From Trebonia sp963774945 (GTDB lineage: Bacteria > Actinomycetota > Actinomycetes > Streptosporangiales > Streptosporangiaceae): DNA of 64,000 nucleotides. Each line of letters starts with the position of its first letter. Within the stretch, counting starts at the first letter, position 1. The notes beneath the pieces are model-generated. The model did no database searches. It was given only the letters and a program-made list of their open reading frames with translations, and was not told the DNA's origin. The stretch is taken from positions 1,736,001-1,800,000 of the forward strand of contig CAVZHA010000027.1 in the NCBI GenBank assembly GCA_963774945.1, in the 5' to 3' direction. This document shows, one piece after another, positions 44,509-58,986 of this stretch. The position numbers were made by a program, and so were the translations under genes.

Positions 44509-45117
44509 TTAGGGTTCGGGGGCGGTGGCGGGGCGGAGGGTGCTGAAGTTGGTGGACCGGGCGGACTGGGCGGCTAGGACGCCGGTGATGGCGGCGCTGT
44601 TGTGGAGGCGGCCGGCGAAGGCGAGGGTGACCGCTTCGTCGAGCGGGACCCACTGCTGGATGAGGTACTTCTCTTCGTCGTGGCGGACGTAGGCCTGGCC
44701 GGGGTCGTCCTCGGCCTGCTCGACGGCTCGGGCCAGGTAGATCCGGAGGCGTTCGGTCGAGTAGCCGGGTGAGGTGAAGTAGTCGATGAGCACGTGCCAG
44801 TCGCGCGCCCGGTAGCCGGTCTCCTCGAACAGCTCGCGGCGCGCCGTCTCCAGCGGCGGCTCGCCCGCGGCGTCGCGGAGGCCGGCCGGGATCTCCCACA
44901 GCTGGTACCCGACCGGGTGCCGGTACTGCCTGATCATGAGCACCCGGCCGGCGTCGTCAAGCGCCAGGACGGCCACCGCGCCTGGGTGGGAAACCACGGT
45001 CCGTTCGGCAAAATTCTGGTCTGGCATTTGAACTTTGTCGGAGCGCACCTCGAGGAGCCAGTGCTTGAGCAGGGGCTCGGTGGCGGCTACGGGCCAGCTT
45101 TCCGGAGTGTCTTCCAC
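44509..45117 (-). CDS. NUDIX hydrolase, ADP-ribose pyrophosphatase type
   Basis: A 202-residue NUDIX protein. Its Nudix helix is ARRELFEETGYRA preceded by PAGLRDAAGE, with one residue more than the canonical loop, as seen in the actinobacterial ADP-ribose pyrophosphatase group. MIRQYRHPVGYQLWEIPAG and YFTSPGYSTERLRIYLA (the Pro ~15 residues after the box, typical of ADPRases) support that. GTG start one base after the pyrG stop, so it is translated from the pyrG message. Confidence 0.88.
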   Translation of the reverse strand: MEDTPESWPVAATEPLLKHWLLEVRSDKVQMPDQNFAERTVVSHPGAVAVLALDDAGRVLMIRQYRHPVGYQLWEIPAGLRDAAGEPPLETARRELFEETGYRARDWHVLIDYFTSPGYSTERLRIYLARAVEQAEDDPGQAYVRHDEEKYLIQQWVPLDEAVTLAFAGRLHNSAAITGVLAAQSARSTNFSTLRPATAPEP

Positions 45118-45118
45118 A

Positions 45119-46837
<1,719 letters not shown>

Positions 46838-46960
46838 GATGTGCTCCCGTGGTTTGCGAGGTAACGGCGGAAAGCCGCAGGTCCACGGGCCACCAGAATA
46901 ACATGTCACGGACCTATAACCGTACCGGCCACCCCTACGTAACTTTTTAACTCTTTGTGG

Positions 46961-47873
46961 TCAGCCGCTGGCGGCCGCCTGCTGGCCGGGGTGCCCGCTC
47001 GGCTGGCCGGCCCCGTCGCCGGCCCGACGGCCGGCCGGATCCTGCCCGGCCTCGCCGAACCGGGCGAGCGCGAGCGCGCTCGCGACCGCGATCACGAAGC
47101 CGATGACCGCCACCGGGGCGAGGCCGTGCCTGGTGGTGTCGCCGAGGAAGATCACGCCGATCAGCGCGGGCGGCAGCGTCTCCGCCAGCACCACCGCGGC
47201 GGTGGCGACGGTGACGCTGCCGCCCTCGAGCGCGGTGGCGTAGAACACGAACGAGATCAGGCCGCCCGCCACCACCGCGTAGGCGGCCGGGTCGCGGATC
47301 AGCGTGAGCGGCTCGAAGCCGGTGAGCACCCGAGCGGCGCACGCCGAGCACGCCGTAGCCGAGCCCCGCGACGGTGCCGAGCACCAGCGTGCGGGCGGGG
47401 TCGCGCAGGCGTGCGGCGATCAGGCCGCACAGGCCGAGCACCGCCGTGGCCACGATGAGGGCGATCTTGAAGACGGCGCCGGCCTGATGGGCGCCCTCGG
47501 CCCCGGCCGACGAGCCGAGCAGGCCGACCCCGGCGACGACGCCGGTCACGGCGAGCCACTCCCGCCACGACAGCGAGACCCCGATCACCACGCTGGCAAG
47601 CACCGCGATGACCGCCAGGTTCGCCGCCACGATGGCCTGGACGGCGAACAGCGGCAGCCGCTGCAGCGCGATCAGCTGGGCGAGGAAGCCGAGGGTGTCG
47701 ATGGCGACGCTGGCCACGAAGCGCCACTGGTGCAGCAGCCTCGGCACCAGGCCGGGGTCGACCCCGGTCAGCCCGGCCCGGTTGCTGGCCTCGCGGACGG
47801 CGATCGCCTGCATGACCGAGGCCACGCCGTAGCAGAGCGCCGCAACCAGGGCTGCGATCAGGCTGACCAGCAT
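46961..47873 (-). CDS. DMT-superfamily (EamA-like) transporter, one frameshift
   Basis: About nine or ten membrane segments, starting AALVAALCYGVASVMQAIAVRE, with DTLGFLAQLIALQRLPLFAVQAIVAANLAV and, after a +1 base near 47335, VLTGFEPLTLIRDPAAYAVVAGG and LAETLPPALIGVIFLGD. It is of the same kind as the protein at 16573-17499. Substrate unknown. Confidence 0.8.
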
Positions 47874-47962
47874 GGTCCCACTTTACGCGCCCACTGTTAT
47901 CGCAGGCTCAGCGACCTGTCAGGTTACGTCCAGGTTTGCCCGCCTGGCCGGCGCCGCCGCGA

Positions 47963-48938
47963 TCAGCGCAGCGCGCTGGCCGGGCGGGCCTCCCAGCTCG
48001 TCCACAGCGGCCGGTAGCCCATCCGGTACCAGAACGGGGCCGACAGCGGGTTGACCTGGCTGTGATGCAGCAGGGTGACGTCGACGCCGGACCCGTCCAG
48101 CCGCGGAGTGCAGGTGCCTGACCAGGGCGGCGCCGATTCCGGTGCCGCGCTCGGCCTGATCGACGAACATCGTCTGCAGGTACGCCGCCGAGGCCGCGCT
48201 CGTCATCCCGGCGATCCAGCCGGCCTCCTGGGGCGACTGCGCGACCAGCAGGCCGACCGCGCGGCCGTTCCGCTCGGCCAGCCAGGTCCTGGCGGCCGGC
48301 CGGGCCAGGCTGGCCCGGATCTCGTCTCTGACCAGCCGGGCGGTGCTGGCCCGCCAGACCGGGCCGCCGAACTGCAGGTCGTAGCGGATCAGCCGTAGTT
48401 CCAGGTCGAGCACCTGCTCCTCGTCGGCCGGGCCGGCCGCGCGGATGGTGACGCCGTGGGCGCCGCGCGGCGGGCCGCCGGCCAGGGCGGCGGTGGCCGG
48501 CCGGGTCCTGACCGCGATCACCGTCAGCGGCTGGAGCCCGTGCCTGAGCAGGGCGCGGACGCCGGTCACGTCCAGGCTCGGCCAGACCACGCCGGCCGAG
48601 GTGTCGGGTCCCCGGGTCGCGCCGATCCCGGCCAGGTGGTCGCGCCACTGGGCGAGCAGCTGGTCGGCCGGGGCGGCCACGTCCGGGCCGGGCAGCCGGG
48701 GGACCAGGGTGAAGCGGTCGGCCGCGCCCCAGGTCTGGTTCAGCGAGTCGGGCCCGATGTGCTGGTGCACGCAGACCCCGAGGCCGGCCATGCGGCCGTT
48801 GTCGGCGGTGACGACGAGCGGCTCGCCGCAGCCGGCCGGCAGCGTCGCCGGGTCGGGCAGCAGCGGGTCGACGGCGTGCCAGCGCCGGCCGACGGCGCGG
48901 TTGATGTCGCGCACCGCCTCGCGGACCACCCACGGCAT
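47963..48938 (-). CDS. GNAT-family acetyltransferase, one frameshift
   Basis: A two-part protein: a degenerate N-terminal GNAT-like half (LVVTADNGRMAGLGVCVHQHIGP) and a C-terminal GNAT domain (VTIRAAGPADEEQVLDLELRL, AAYLQTMFVDQAERGTGIGAALVRHL with the acetyl-CoA loop). A +1 base near 48108 hides the ending LDGSGVDVTLLHHSQVNPLS and FWYRMGYRPLWTSW. Tandem-GNAT proteins include mycothiol synthase, but motifs here do not identify it as MshD. Substrate unknown. Confidence 0.82.
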
Positions 48939-49038
48939 GTGCTACCTCCAGCAGGCGCGCCGCAAGGGGTCGGCGCGACCATCGCGAGGACTCTACCGCC
49001 CGACAAATCCCGTTATCGGGGGCGTTGCCGTTTCGCGG

Positions 49039-51156
<2,118 letters not shown>

Positions 51157-51215
51157 GATGCCACCTCCCTTGTCTTAGAAGGTCAACTCTAAGCCGGGGG
51201 TCTGACATTCCGGGG

Positions 51216-53634
51216 TCAGTCCGGCGCTCGGCGGCCGCGCTCGTCCAGCGCGCGCAGCGCCTCGGCGAACGGCCGCTCCAGCCACGCGAGGTGGTCCGCC
51301 TCGCCGTGATGCTGGGTCGTGAGCTGGTCCGGACGGCGGACGGCGGTGTGCCGCACGTACTCGCGGGCCCCCTCGACGAGCGTTCTCATGTAGGTGAGGC
51401 CCTCGGGGTCGGCCATCGTCCAGTCGCCGCCGCAGGCGATGTAGACCGGCGAGGTGTGCGCGAAGACCCGGCGGCTCCACTCGTCGAGGTGGTAATCGAC
51501 GCCGAACGCCCGGCAGGCGATCCACGAGTTCCCGTCGACCGTTAGCTCGGCGTTGATCTCGGCCTGCCGTCCGCCGTTCGCGTCCGCCCGCGCGACGACC
51601 TCGCCGTTGCGGACGACCTCGAGCGATCGGAGCGGGAAAATGCTCCGCACCGCGGCGTGCACGCTGACCGTTCCCGGCCCGGACAGCCCGACCGTGTCGC
51701 CCGGCTCGCGGCCGTCGACCGAGAGCGTCAGCAGCGGCCCGCCGGACAGGAACGTGCGGCCCGACCGCACCGCCCGGCACCAGGCCTCGTAGCTGAACTC
51801 CTCGTCCAGCTTGGCGTAGGTCCGGTACAGCCCGACCGGGACCTCGCTCGACATCTTGTCGGTCCCGCCGACCAGCGGCAGCCGATAGCCGCAGTTGAGA
51901 TACCGGTAGTACTCGAGCATCGCGTCGCCGGACTCGACCAGCATCTCGACCGCGTCGGCCCGGCCGGTCGCGACCAGCACGGCCGGCTCGCCGTTCGGAT
52001 TCGGGAAGTGGGCGGCGACCACGGTGCCGCCCTGGGCGTGCGCCCGGTCGGCCCAGTCGCTCAGCGTCGCGTCGAGCGCGCCGCCGAGCTCGGCCTCGTC
52101 CGGGCCGTCGCTTGACCACGGCATGACCGGTTCCTTCAGGCCCCACAGGAGCGAGTGCCCGAGCATGTGCTGCCGGTTCTCCTGGCCGACGTAGGTCACG
52201 TAGCCGCCGCCGTCGACGACGCCGGGCTGCCCGGAGAAATCCTCGGTGTTGGTGAACAGCGCGCCCCACTGCGCCTGCAGCAGGTTGACGACCCGCAGGT
52301 CCTCGCCCCGCTGCTCGAGCTGGGCGCCGGGGGTGGACAGGAAGTGCACGTGCGAGTCGCCCGACCACCAGCCCTCCGACGCCAGGTCGGCGACCCGCCC
52401 GATCCGCAGCGTCAGCTCCCGCTGGCCCGGCTCGATCCGCACCGTCTGGCGGAGCGGCTCGTACTCGAAGCCGCGGGCGACGTCGACCACCACGTCGCCG
52501 CGCGGCAGCCAGCCCTGGCAGGTGCCGTCGATGTAGGCGTAGCGTGCGCTGGCCGAGGCGGACGTCGCCGCCGACGTCGTAGTGCCAGCTGCCGAGGTTC
52601 TGGGTGACGTGATCGTGGTGGCCGTGCGGCTGGTACGGAATCCCCGCGGCCGACCGGAAATGGACCCGGCACGGCACCGGGCGCCCGGTCGCTTCGTCGA
52701 CGACGGTGACGTGCACCCAGTTGCGGCCCGTTTCGGCCAGTTCGAGGCGGACCCGGCCGGCCTCGGCCCGGCCGTCGCGCTCGAGGTCGCCCCAGCGCAC
52801 CCGGCCGAGCTCGTCGCCGCCCCGCCGCACGGCCACGGTCGCCGACGGCAGGGCGGCGATCGACGCGAACGCGGCCTCGCCTTCCGTCGCCCCCCAGCCG
52901 GGGCGGTCGTCCGCGCCTGGCAGCGGCTGCGGGTACGTCGTCACGCCCCGGTCGACGTCGATGTCGAGCACGCCTTCGCCCCCGTCGCTGGCCACCAGCC
53001 GGACCGGCACGGACGGCCTGCGGACGAACGGGTGCTCGTCAACGTCGCTGGTGGTGATGGCGGCGACGATGAAGCGGGGGCCGCTCGGCACGAACTCGAT
53101 CCGCTCGACCGGTCGCTGCGGATGAGGATTCTCCCAGCACCACAGGTAATAGCCGGCCGGGTCGGCCATCGCGTGCTCGGCCAGGCGCGTCCCCGACTCG
53201 CTCCAGGGGCCCTCGAACCTCGGCAGCTTGTAGTTCTCGGTGTCGGCGACGGCCAGGAACGGCTGGCGGCCCCAGCCCGGCGGCACCACCTGGATCTCGA
53301 ACCGCTCCCGGATCGGGGCGGTCACGACCTCGCCGCCGGCCAGGTGGAAGCGGTACTCGGCGACCGGCTGCCCGACCGCGTGGCCGGCCGGCCCGCCCGG
53401 CTCGAGCAGCCGGTGCGCGATGATCACCCGCGGCGCCAGGCGGCCGATCGCGACCGAGACCGGGGCGGCGGGCAGCAGGAAGCACGGACCGGCCGACGGC
53501 GGCTCAGACCCGATCAGGAACGGCAGGCCGCGCAGCTCTGCCCGGCCGAGGGGGACGTCGCCGGGTTCGTCACCGAGGACGTCGAGGCCGGCGTTGCAGG
53601 CGGCGGACAGGTCGACGGGCTGATAGCTCGACAT
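51216..53634 (-). CDS. CehA/McbA-family metallohydrolase-like protein, one frameshift
   Basis: An 805-residue protein. The N-terminal 370 residues are beta-rich, ending near VTVVDEATGRPVPCRVHFRS, a carboxypeptidase-regulatory-like strand set. The C-terminal half is PHP-like: WWSGDSHVHFLS (metal-binding His-x-His), VVAAHFPNPNGEP, YYRYLNCGYRLPLVGGTDKM and WCRAVRSGRTFLSGGPLL. It has the pattern of CehA/McbA (carbaryl esterase-like) proteins. A +1 near 52560 breaks the frame. No export signal is visible. The substrate is not deducible. Confidence 0.8.
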
Positions 53635-53839
53635 GGGTCCGATCGTAGGCTCGCGGCCGGGCCGATCCCACTGATTTTCCGCCCAGTGGGCGCCCCTGCG
53701 GCCGCCCGGTGGGCGGCCGCAGGGGCATCAGGAGCGGGGCGGGCGGCCGCAACGGCGATCGGGACCCGGGTCGGCGGCCGGGGCGGTCGTCAGGAGCGGG
53801 GCGGGCGAGCGCTGGGCGATCGGGACCCGGGACCCGGGG

Positions 53840-55309
53840 TCAACGGGCGTCGGCCGGGCCTGCCGGGTTGTAGGTGAGGACCTGGCCGCCGATGCGGAGA
53901 CTCCAGCCCGGCGGCAGCTCGTTCGCCTCGGGGCCGACTCGGGTCCACTCGTCGCCGCCGGGCGGGCTGATGTAGGTTCCGTCCAGCGATGAGGCGTCGC
54001 GGATGAGCACCACCCCGTTGTCGATGGCGACGTAGGCGTGCACGCGCGAGATCACGTTGTCCGGATCCTCCAGCAGGGCCGGTTCCGCGTAGCCGTTCTC
54101 GACTGCGGGGTCGCGGCGCGGGTCGCGGCCGAGGACGTAGGCGCGGTCGAGGATGATGGCCGGCCCGTTCTGCGAGGTCAGGACGCCGAGCGGCGGCGGT
54201 TCGGCGTCGTTGTAGGACGGGATCGACTCGATCGACGTGGGGTCGGGCACGGCGCGGTCCGGCGCTTGGGGGGCGGGCGGGTACGGCTCGGCGGCGGCGG
54301 GCCCTCCGGGCCAGACCGGGTTGAGGGCGTGGGGCGACTGCCCGCGCTGGGCCGGCTCTACGGGCGGAGTCGGCTGTGCGGGCGGGATCGGCTGAGCGGG
54401 GGGCGACCAGGCCGGCTCGGCTGGCTGGAATGGCTCTGCGGGCCTGGCAGCGCCGGCCGGCTCCGGCAGCTCTACAAGCTCGGCCGGCTCTACGGGTTCA
54501 GCTGGCTCCACCGGCTCGGCCGGCTCTACGGGTTCAGCTGGCTCCATGGGCTCAGCTGGCTCCATGGGCTCTACGGCCTGGACCGGCTCTGCGGGCTGGA
54601 AGGGCTGCGCGGGCTGGAAGGGCTGCGCGGGCTGGAAAGGCTGTGCGGGAGGGGCCGGCGCTGCCGGGGGCGACCAGGCCGCCGGGGCCGGGGGCGCCGG
54701 GGGCGCAGGCGGCGCTGCGGGGGGCGACCAGGCCGGGGAGGCTGAGTCAGCGTCGGCTTGTTCCGGGGCGGTCGCGACTCGGCTCACGACGAAGCCCTGG
54801 CCGGGCACGACCCCGTCGCGGAGGTCCGACAGCGGGTCCGGCTGCACCGGGCGGTCGGCCGCGATGCCGATCGCGAGCTGGTCGAACGTGCCCGGGATGA
54901 GCTGGTCGACCCAGGTCAGGGCCTGCTCCCCGGACAGCTGGTGGGTGACGCCGCCGTTGGTGACCGCGCCCCAGACGGCGCCGCGCAGGAACATGACCAC
55001 GCCGTCCCTGACCGGCACCACGATGCCGAACGCGGTAATGTCCTGCGCCATGTGCCCGATCACCCAGGCGGCCAGCCGGGCCGCGATCACGGTGGCGGGC
55101 AGCTGGGAGTCGGCCGCGACGGCGGAAGCCAGCTCGAGGAGCTCGGCCACGGCCTGGTCCTGGCCGGCCGGCTGGCCGGCGCCGTCGGGCTGTCCGGCGT
55201 TGCCGGCCGCGCCCGTGGTCCCGCGCGGGATCAGGACGACGGTGTCGCCGAACCGGCCGACAAGGCCGGCCCCCGGCTCGATGCCGATATGCGGAGTCAT
55301 CCGTTCCAT
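53840..55309 (-). CDS. FHA-domain protein with long Pro-rich linker
   Basis: Three parts. Residues 1-190 form an unrecognised domain (VGRFGDTVVLIPRG, FGIVVPVRDGVVMFLRGAVWGAVT), possibly a degenerate phosphatase-like fold. Residues about 195-350 are a Pro/Ala/Glu linker with repeats such as QPFQPA and EPAEPVEPAEP. The C-terminal 110 residues are an FHA domain: YVLGRDPRRDP, NVISRVHAYVAIDNGVVLIRDASSLDGTYI, and the GWSLRIGGQVLTY strand. FHA domains bind phosphothreonine, so a Ser/Thr-kinase pathway role is likely. The start ATG 55309 is chosen at the conserved N-terminus. Confidence 0.82.
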   Translation of the reverse strand: MERMTPHIGIEPGAGLVGRFGDTVVLIPRGTTGAAGNAGQPDGAGQPAGQDQAVAELLELASAVAADSQLPATVIAARLAAWVIGHMAQDITAFGIVVPVRDGVVMFLRGAVWGAVTNGGVTHQLSGEQALTWVDQLIPGTFDQLAIGIAADRPVQPDPLSDLRDGVVPGQGFVVSRVATAPEQADADSASPAWSPPAAPPAPPAPPAPAAWSPPAAPAPPAQPFQPAQPFQPAQPFQPAEPVQAVEPMEPAEPMEPAEPVEPAEPVEPAEPVEPAELVELPEPAGAARPAEPFQPAEPAWSPPAQPIPPAQPTPPVEPAQRGQSPHALNPVWPGGPAAAEPYPPAPQAPDRAVPDPTSIESIPSYNDAEPPPLGVLTSQNGPAIILDRAYVLGRDPRRDPAVENGYAEPALLEDPDNVISRVHAYVAIDNGVVLIRDASSLDGTYISPPGGDEWTRVGPEANELPPGWSLRIGGQVLTYNPAGPADAR

Positions 55310-55552
55310 CGCGCTTTCCCTCTCCGAGGCCGCCGCGGCCCGATCGGCAGTGTGCCGACCGTACCGCCCTATACCAGAAGTACCCATTTAGACATTGCGT
55401 CGCGCCGGGCGCAACTGAACATCTCGCCAACGCCGGCCGGGCGGTGGGAGGAGGGGCGCCGTGACTTAGGTTATTGCCGATGAAACGGCGGTGACCTGCG
55501 GTTGGACGCGAAGGGCACGGACCGTTCGGTAGAAAGAATTGGGTTATGCCTT

Positions 55553-56359
55553 TTAATCGACGCGGGCGACGCCGACCAGCGACTGGCCCGGGCGGGGCGG
55601 CAGCGGCCCCGACCGCTCGCCGTCCGGCGGCCATTCGCGGGCATCGACCACGCCCGGCGGCACCAGCGCCAGCGAGCCGAAGAAGCTGGCGAACTCGGCC
55701 ACCGAGTGGTTGTACGCGGTCGCCGCCCCGGTCGACGAGTAGGTGCCGAAGCCGCGGGACTCCTCATCGCCGTCGGCCCGGCCGACCGAGAGCACCACGT
55801 AGCTGCCCGGCGCGAGCGCGGGCACGTACGCGGCCACCAGGTCGCGGGCCGCGTCGGCCGGGAAGAAGTGCAGCAGCGCCCCCATGAGCAGGCACACCGG
55901 CTGGGAGAGGTCGATGACGGGGCTGATCGCGCCGAGGATGACGTCGACCTCGCGGACGTCGCCGTCGATCACGGTCACGCCCGGGTTGCCCTGGGCGGCG
56001 AGCGCGCGCAGGTGCGCGAGCACCACCGGGTCGGTGTCGACGTAGGCGACGTGCGCCTCCCGGTTGACCGCCTGCGCGCTCTGGTGGGTGTTCGGCGTCG
56101 TCGGCATGCCGCACCCGAGGTCGATGAACTGGCTGATCCCGTGCTCGGCGGCCCAGCCGGACGCGCGCGCGAGGAACTGCCGGTTCTCCCGCATCACGAG
56201 GGCGGAGATCGGCGCGACCGCCAGCAGTTTGTCGGCTACCTCGCGATCGACGGCAAAATTATCCTTGCCGTTCAGCAGGTAGTCGTATACCCGGGCAATA
56301 GACGGCGTAGTGGGATCGAAGTCGGCCACCGGCACATCGTAGCGTGCGAATGATTTCAT
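55553..56359 (-). CDS. DUF574-family SAM-dependent methyltransferase
   Basis: A 268-residue protein of the large actinobacterial DUF574 (Methyltransf_19) family. FDPTTPSIARVYDYLLNGKDNFAVDRE is diagnostic, followed by MRENRQFLARA, FIDLGCGMPTTPNTHQ (SAM-binding), VAYVDTDPVVLAHLRALA, LMGALLHFFP and YVVLSVG. Their substrates are unknown. It is divergent from coaE, with 65 bases between the starts. Confidence 0.88.
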   Translation of the reverse strand: MKSFARYDVPVADFDPTTPSIARVYDYLLNGKDNFAVDREVADKLLAVAPISALVMRENRQFLARASGWAAEHGISQFIDLGCGMPTTPNTHQSAQAVNREAHVAYVDTDPVVLAHLRALAAQGNPGVTVIDGDVREVDVILGAISPVIDLSQPVCLLMGALLHFFPADAARDLVAAYVPALAPGSYVVLSVGRADGDEESRGFGTYSSTGAATAYNHSVAEFASFFGSLALVPPGVVDAREWPPDGERSGPLPPRPGQSLVGVARVD

Positions 56360-56424
56360 CGAGCCGAAGCGACGTAGGGTGATCGCGTGGCTCGGGATGG
56401 CGGGGCGGGAAGGGACGTTAAAAC

Positions 56425-57036
56425 ATGCTGCGAGTTGGGCTGACCGGCGGGATCGGTTCGGGCAAGAGCACGGTGTCGGCCCGGCTGGCCGAGCTGGGGG
56501 CGGTCATCCTCGACGCCGACCAGGCGGCGCGGGCGGTCGTCGAGCCGGGCACGCAAGGGCTGGCGGCGATCGCGGCCGCCTTTGGCGACGGCGTGCTCGC
56601 GGCGGACGGGTCGCTTGACCGGGCGAAGCTGGCCGGGATCGTGTTCGCGGACGAGGCCGCGCTCGGGCGGCTCAACGCGATCACCCACCCGCTGATCCAC
56701 GAGTGGATTGGGGCGGCCGAACAGGCCGCGATCCGGGCCGGGGGCGACGACGTGGTGCTGGTGCACGACGTCGCGCTGCTGGCCGAATGGGGCCGGGCCA
56801 AGGAGTTCGACCTGGTCATCGTCGTCGACGTGCCCGCCGAGACGCAGCTCGAGCGGCTTACAGGGGAGCGCGGTATGGCCGCCGACCAGGCCCGGGCGCG
56901 GATGGCGGCCCAGGCCAGCCGGGAACAGCGGCTGGCGGTGGCCGACATCGTGATCGACAACTCCGGGTCCCGCGAGGCCCTGGACCGGCGGGTGGACGAG
57001 GTCTGGGGCGACCTGAAGGCCCGCGCGGCCGGGTGA
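56425..57036 (+). CDS. coaE: Dephospho-CoA kinase
   Basis: A 203-residue P-loop kinase. VGLTGGIGSGKSTVSARLAELGA (P-loop at 8-16), ILDADQAARAVVEPG, LNAITHPLIHEWI and VHDVALLAEWG, then the CoA-binding ERLTGERGMAADQARARMAAQ. It catalyses the last step of CoA synthesis. It lacks the extra C-terminal GrpB-like domain found in mycobacterial CoaE. It is convergent with rpsA, with strong hairpins between. Confidence 0.93.
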   Translation: MLRVGLTGGIGSGKSTVSARLAELGAVILDADQAARAVVEPGTQGLAAIAAAFGDGVLAADGSLDRAKLAGIVFADEAALGRLNAITHPLIHEWIGAAEQAAIRAGGDDVVLVHDVALLAEWGRAKEFDLVIVVDVPAETQLERLTGERGMAADQARARMAAQASREQRLAVADIVIDNSGSREALDRRVDEVWGDLKARAAG

Positions 57037-57042
57037 TGTGGG

Positions 57043-57092
57043 GCCAAGTGCGCGATTGGGCTCACTCTTGCCGGCCCAAGAGCGCATTTGGC
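57043..57092. terminator. Bidirectional terminator hairpin of coaE
   Basis: GCCAAGTGCGCGATTGGGC (57043-57061) pairs with GCCCAAGAGCGCATTTGGC (57074-57092), with three mismatches in 19, around a 12-base loop, 6 bases past the coaE stop. It is placed to stop coaE transcription and to back up the rpsA terminator. Confidence 0.8.
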
Positions 57093-57136
57093 ACGTTGGT
57101 GGTGGTGGCGGGGGCGGGGCGGGGGCGGGAAATGAC

Positions 57137-57176
57137 GCTGCCCCGCCGGCCGGGGTGAACCGGGCGGCGGGGCAGC
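57137..57176 (-). terminator. Terminator hairpin of rpsA
   Basis: GCTGCCCCGCC (57137-57147) and GGCGGGGCAGC (57166-57176) form a perfect 11-bp stem, 23 bases past the rpsA stop on the minus strand. No T-run follows, as usual in high-GC actinobacteria. Confidence 0.72.
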
Positions 57177-57199
57177 GACGGGTGTTGCCTGCTGAGCGC

Positions 57200-58714
57200 T
57201 TAGCTCTGTCCGCCGGACAGCTTCTCGCGGAGCGCGGCCAGGGCCTCGTCGGAGGCCAGGGTGCCGGTCGGCGCGCCGGGCTCGGCCGCCGGGCGGCCCG
57301 CCCTCGGCGCGCGCGGCGCGGACTCGACGGTGGTGACGCCGCCCTCGGGGACCTCGCCGCTCTCCGCCGCCTCTTCGGCCTTGGCGCGGGACTCCTCGAT
57401 CTGCTTGCGGTGCGCCTCGAAGCGAGCGCGGGCCTCGGCGTACTGCCGCTCCCACTCCTCACGCTGCGAGTCGAAGCCGGGCAGCCAGTCGCCCGTCTCG
57501 GAGTCGAAGCCCTCGGGGTACAGGTAGTTCCCGGCCTCGTCGTAGGTCGCGGGCATGCCGTACAGGGTCGGGTCGAACTCGTCGCCGGTGGACTCGCCGA
57601 CCGTGCCCTCGTTGGCCTGCTTGAGCGACAGCGAGATGCGACGGCGGTCGAGGTCGATGTCGATGATCTTGACGAAGATCTCCTCGCCGACCTGGACGAC
57701 CTGCTCCGGGATCTCCACGTGGCGGTCGGCCAGCTCGGAGATGTGGACCAGGCCCTCGATGCCCTCCTCGACCCGGACGAACGCGCCGAACGGCACCAGC
57801 TTGGTGACCCGGCCGGGGACGACCTGGCCGATCTGGTGGGTCCTGGCGAACTGCTGCCACGGGTCTTCCTGGGTGGACTTCAGCGACAGCGAGACGCGCT
57901 CGCGGTCCATGTCGACGTCCAGCACCTCGACCGTGACCTCCTGGCCGACCTCGACAACCTCACCCGGGTGGTCGATGTGCTTCCAGGACAGCTCGGACAC
58001 GTGCACCAGGCCGTCCACGCCGCCGAGGTCGACGAACGCGCCGAAGTTGACGATCGAGGACACGACGCCCTTGCGGATCTGGCCCTTGCGCAGCGTGTTG
58101 AGGAAGGTGTGGCGGACCTCGGACTGGGTCTGCTCGAGCCAGGCCCGGCGGGACAGGACCACGTTGTTGCGGTTCTTGTCCAGCTCGATGATCTTGGCCT
58201 CGATCTCCTTGCCGACGTACGGCTGGAGGTCGCGCACCCGGCGCATCTCCACCAGCGACGCGGGCAGGAAGCCGCGCAGCCCGATGTCGAGGATGAGACC
58301 GCCCTTGACGACCTCGATGACGGTGCCGGTGACGACGCCGTCCTCCTCCTTGATCCGCTCGATGGTGCCCCACGCGCGCTCGTACTGCGCCCGCTTCTTG
58401 GACAGGATGAGGCGGCCTTCCTTGTCCTCCTTCTGGAGAACCAGGGCCTCGATCTGCTCGCCGGTCTTGACGACATCGTGCGGGTCGACGTCGTGCTTGA
58501 TCGACAGCTCGCGGGACGGGATGACGCCCTCGGTCTTGTAACCGATGTCGAGCAAAACCTCGTCTCGGTCGACCTTGACGACGGTCCCCTCGACAATGTC
58601 TCCGTCGTTGAAGTACTTGATGGTCAGGTCGATCGCGGCGAGGAATTCCTCCTCGGACCCGATGTCGTTGATCGCTACCTGGGGCGTCGAGGTGGTTTGC
58701 GTGCTGCTCGTCAT
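57200..58714 (-). CDS. rpsA: 30S ribosomal protein S1
   Basis: A 504-residue protein with four S1 (OB-fold) domains starting near residues 35, 122, 208 and 293. Examples are DIVEGTVVKVDRDEVLLDIGYKTEG, VVTGTVIEVVKGGLILDIGLRGFLP, RKGVVSSIVNFGAFVDLGGVDGLVH and VVPGRVTKLVPFGAFVRVEEGIEGLVH. The acidic, Ala/Glu-rich C-terminus is typical of actinobacterial S1. It binds mRNA on the 30S subunit. No frameshift is present. The 272 bases upstream, before polA, must hold its promoter; I see no clear consensus there. Confidence 0.95.
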   Translation of the reverse strand: MTSSTQTTSTPQVAINDIGSEEEFLAAIDLTIKYFNDGDIVEGTVVKVDRDEVLLDIGYKTEGVIPSRELSIKHDVDPHDVVKTGEQIEALVLQKEDKEGRLILSKKRAQYERAWGTIERIKEEDGVVTGTVIEVVKGGLILDIGLRGFLPASLVEMRRVRDLQPYVGKEIEAKIIELDKNRNNVVLSRRAWLEQTQSEVRHTFLNTLRKGQIRKGVVSSIVNFGAFVDLGGVDGLVHVSELSWKHIDHPGEVVEVGQEVTVEVLDVDMDRERVSLSLKSTQEDPWQQFARTHQIGQVVPGRVTKLVPFGAFVRVEEGIEGLVHISELADRHVEIPEQVVQVGEEIFVKIIDIDLDRRRISLSLKQANEGTVGESTGDEFDPTLYGMPATYDEAGNYLYPEGFDSETGDWLPGFDSQREEWERQYAEARARFEAHRKQIEESRAKAEEAAESGEVPEGGVTTVESAPRAPRAGRPAAEPGAPTGTLASDEALAALREKLSGGQS

Positions 58715-58986
58715 GAGTGAGTGGGCTCCGGATGCGGACAGGAATGAATGGTGCGCGCCGCGGACTATGCAGTGAACGCGCGGGACTTGCCGGGCCGGTT
58801 CACAGCCACGACACGCACCGGCGGCCTGCCTGAAGTGGTCACGCGACTCTGGGAGTCACCTGTCCGCGACGGGCCGCACGAGGACACAGCGCACTGTTCA
58901 GCTTATGGAGTTATTGCTGGCAGGTCAATTTCAGCAGGCTACGACTCGGACTCAAATGCAAGTCGGTAGGTTGCCTGGGCGTTGCC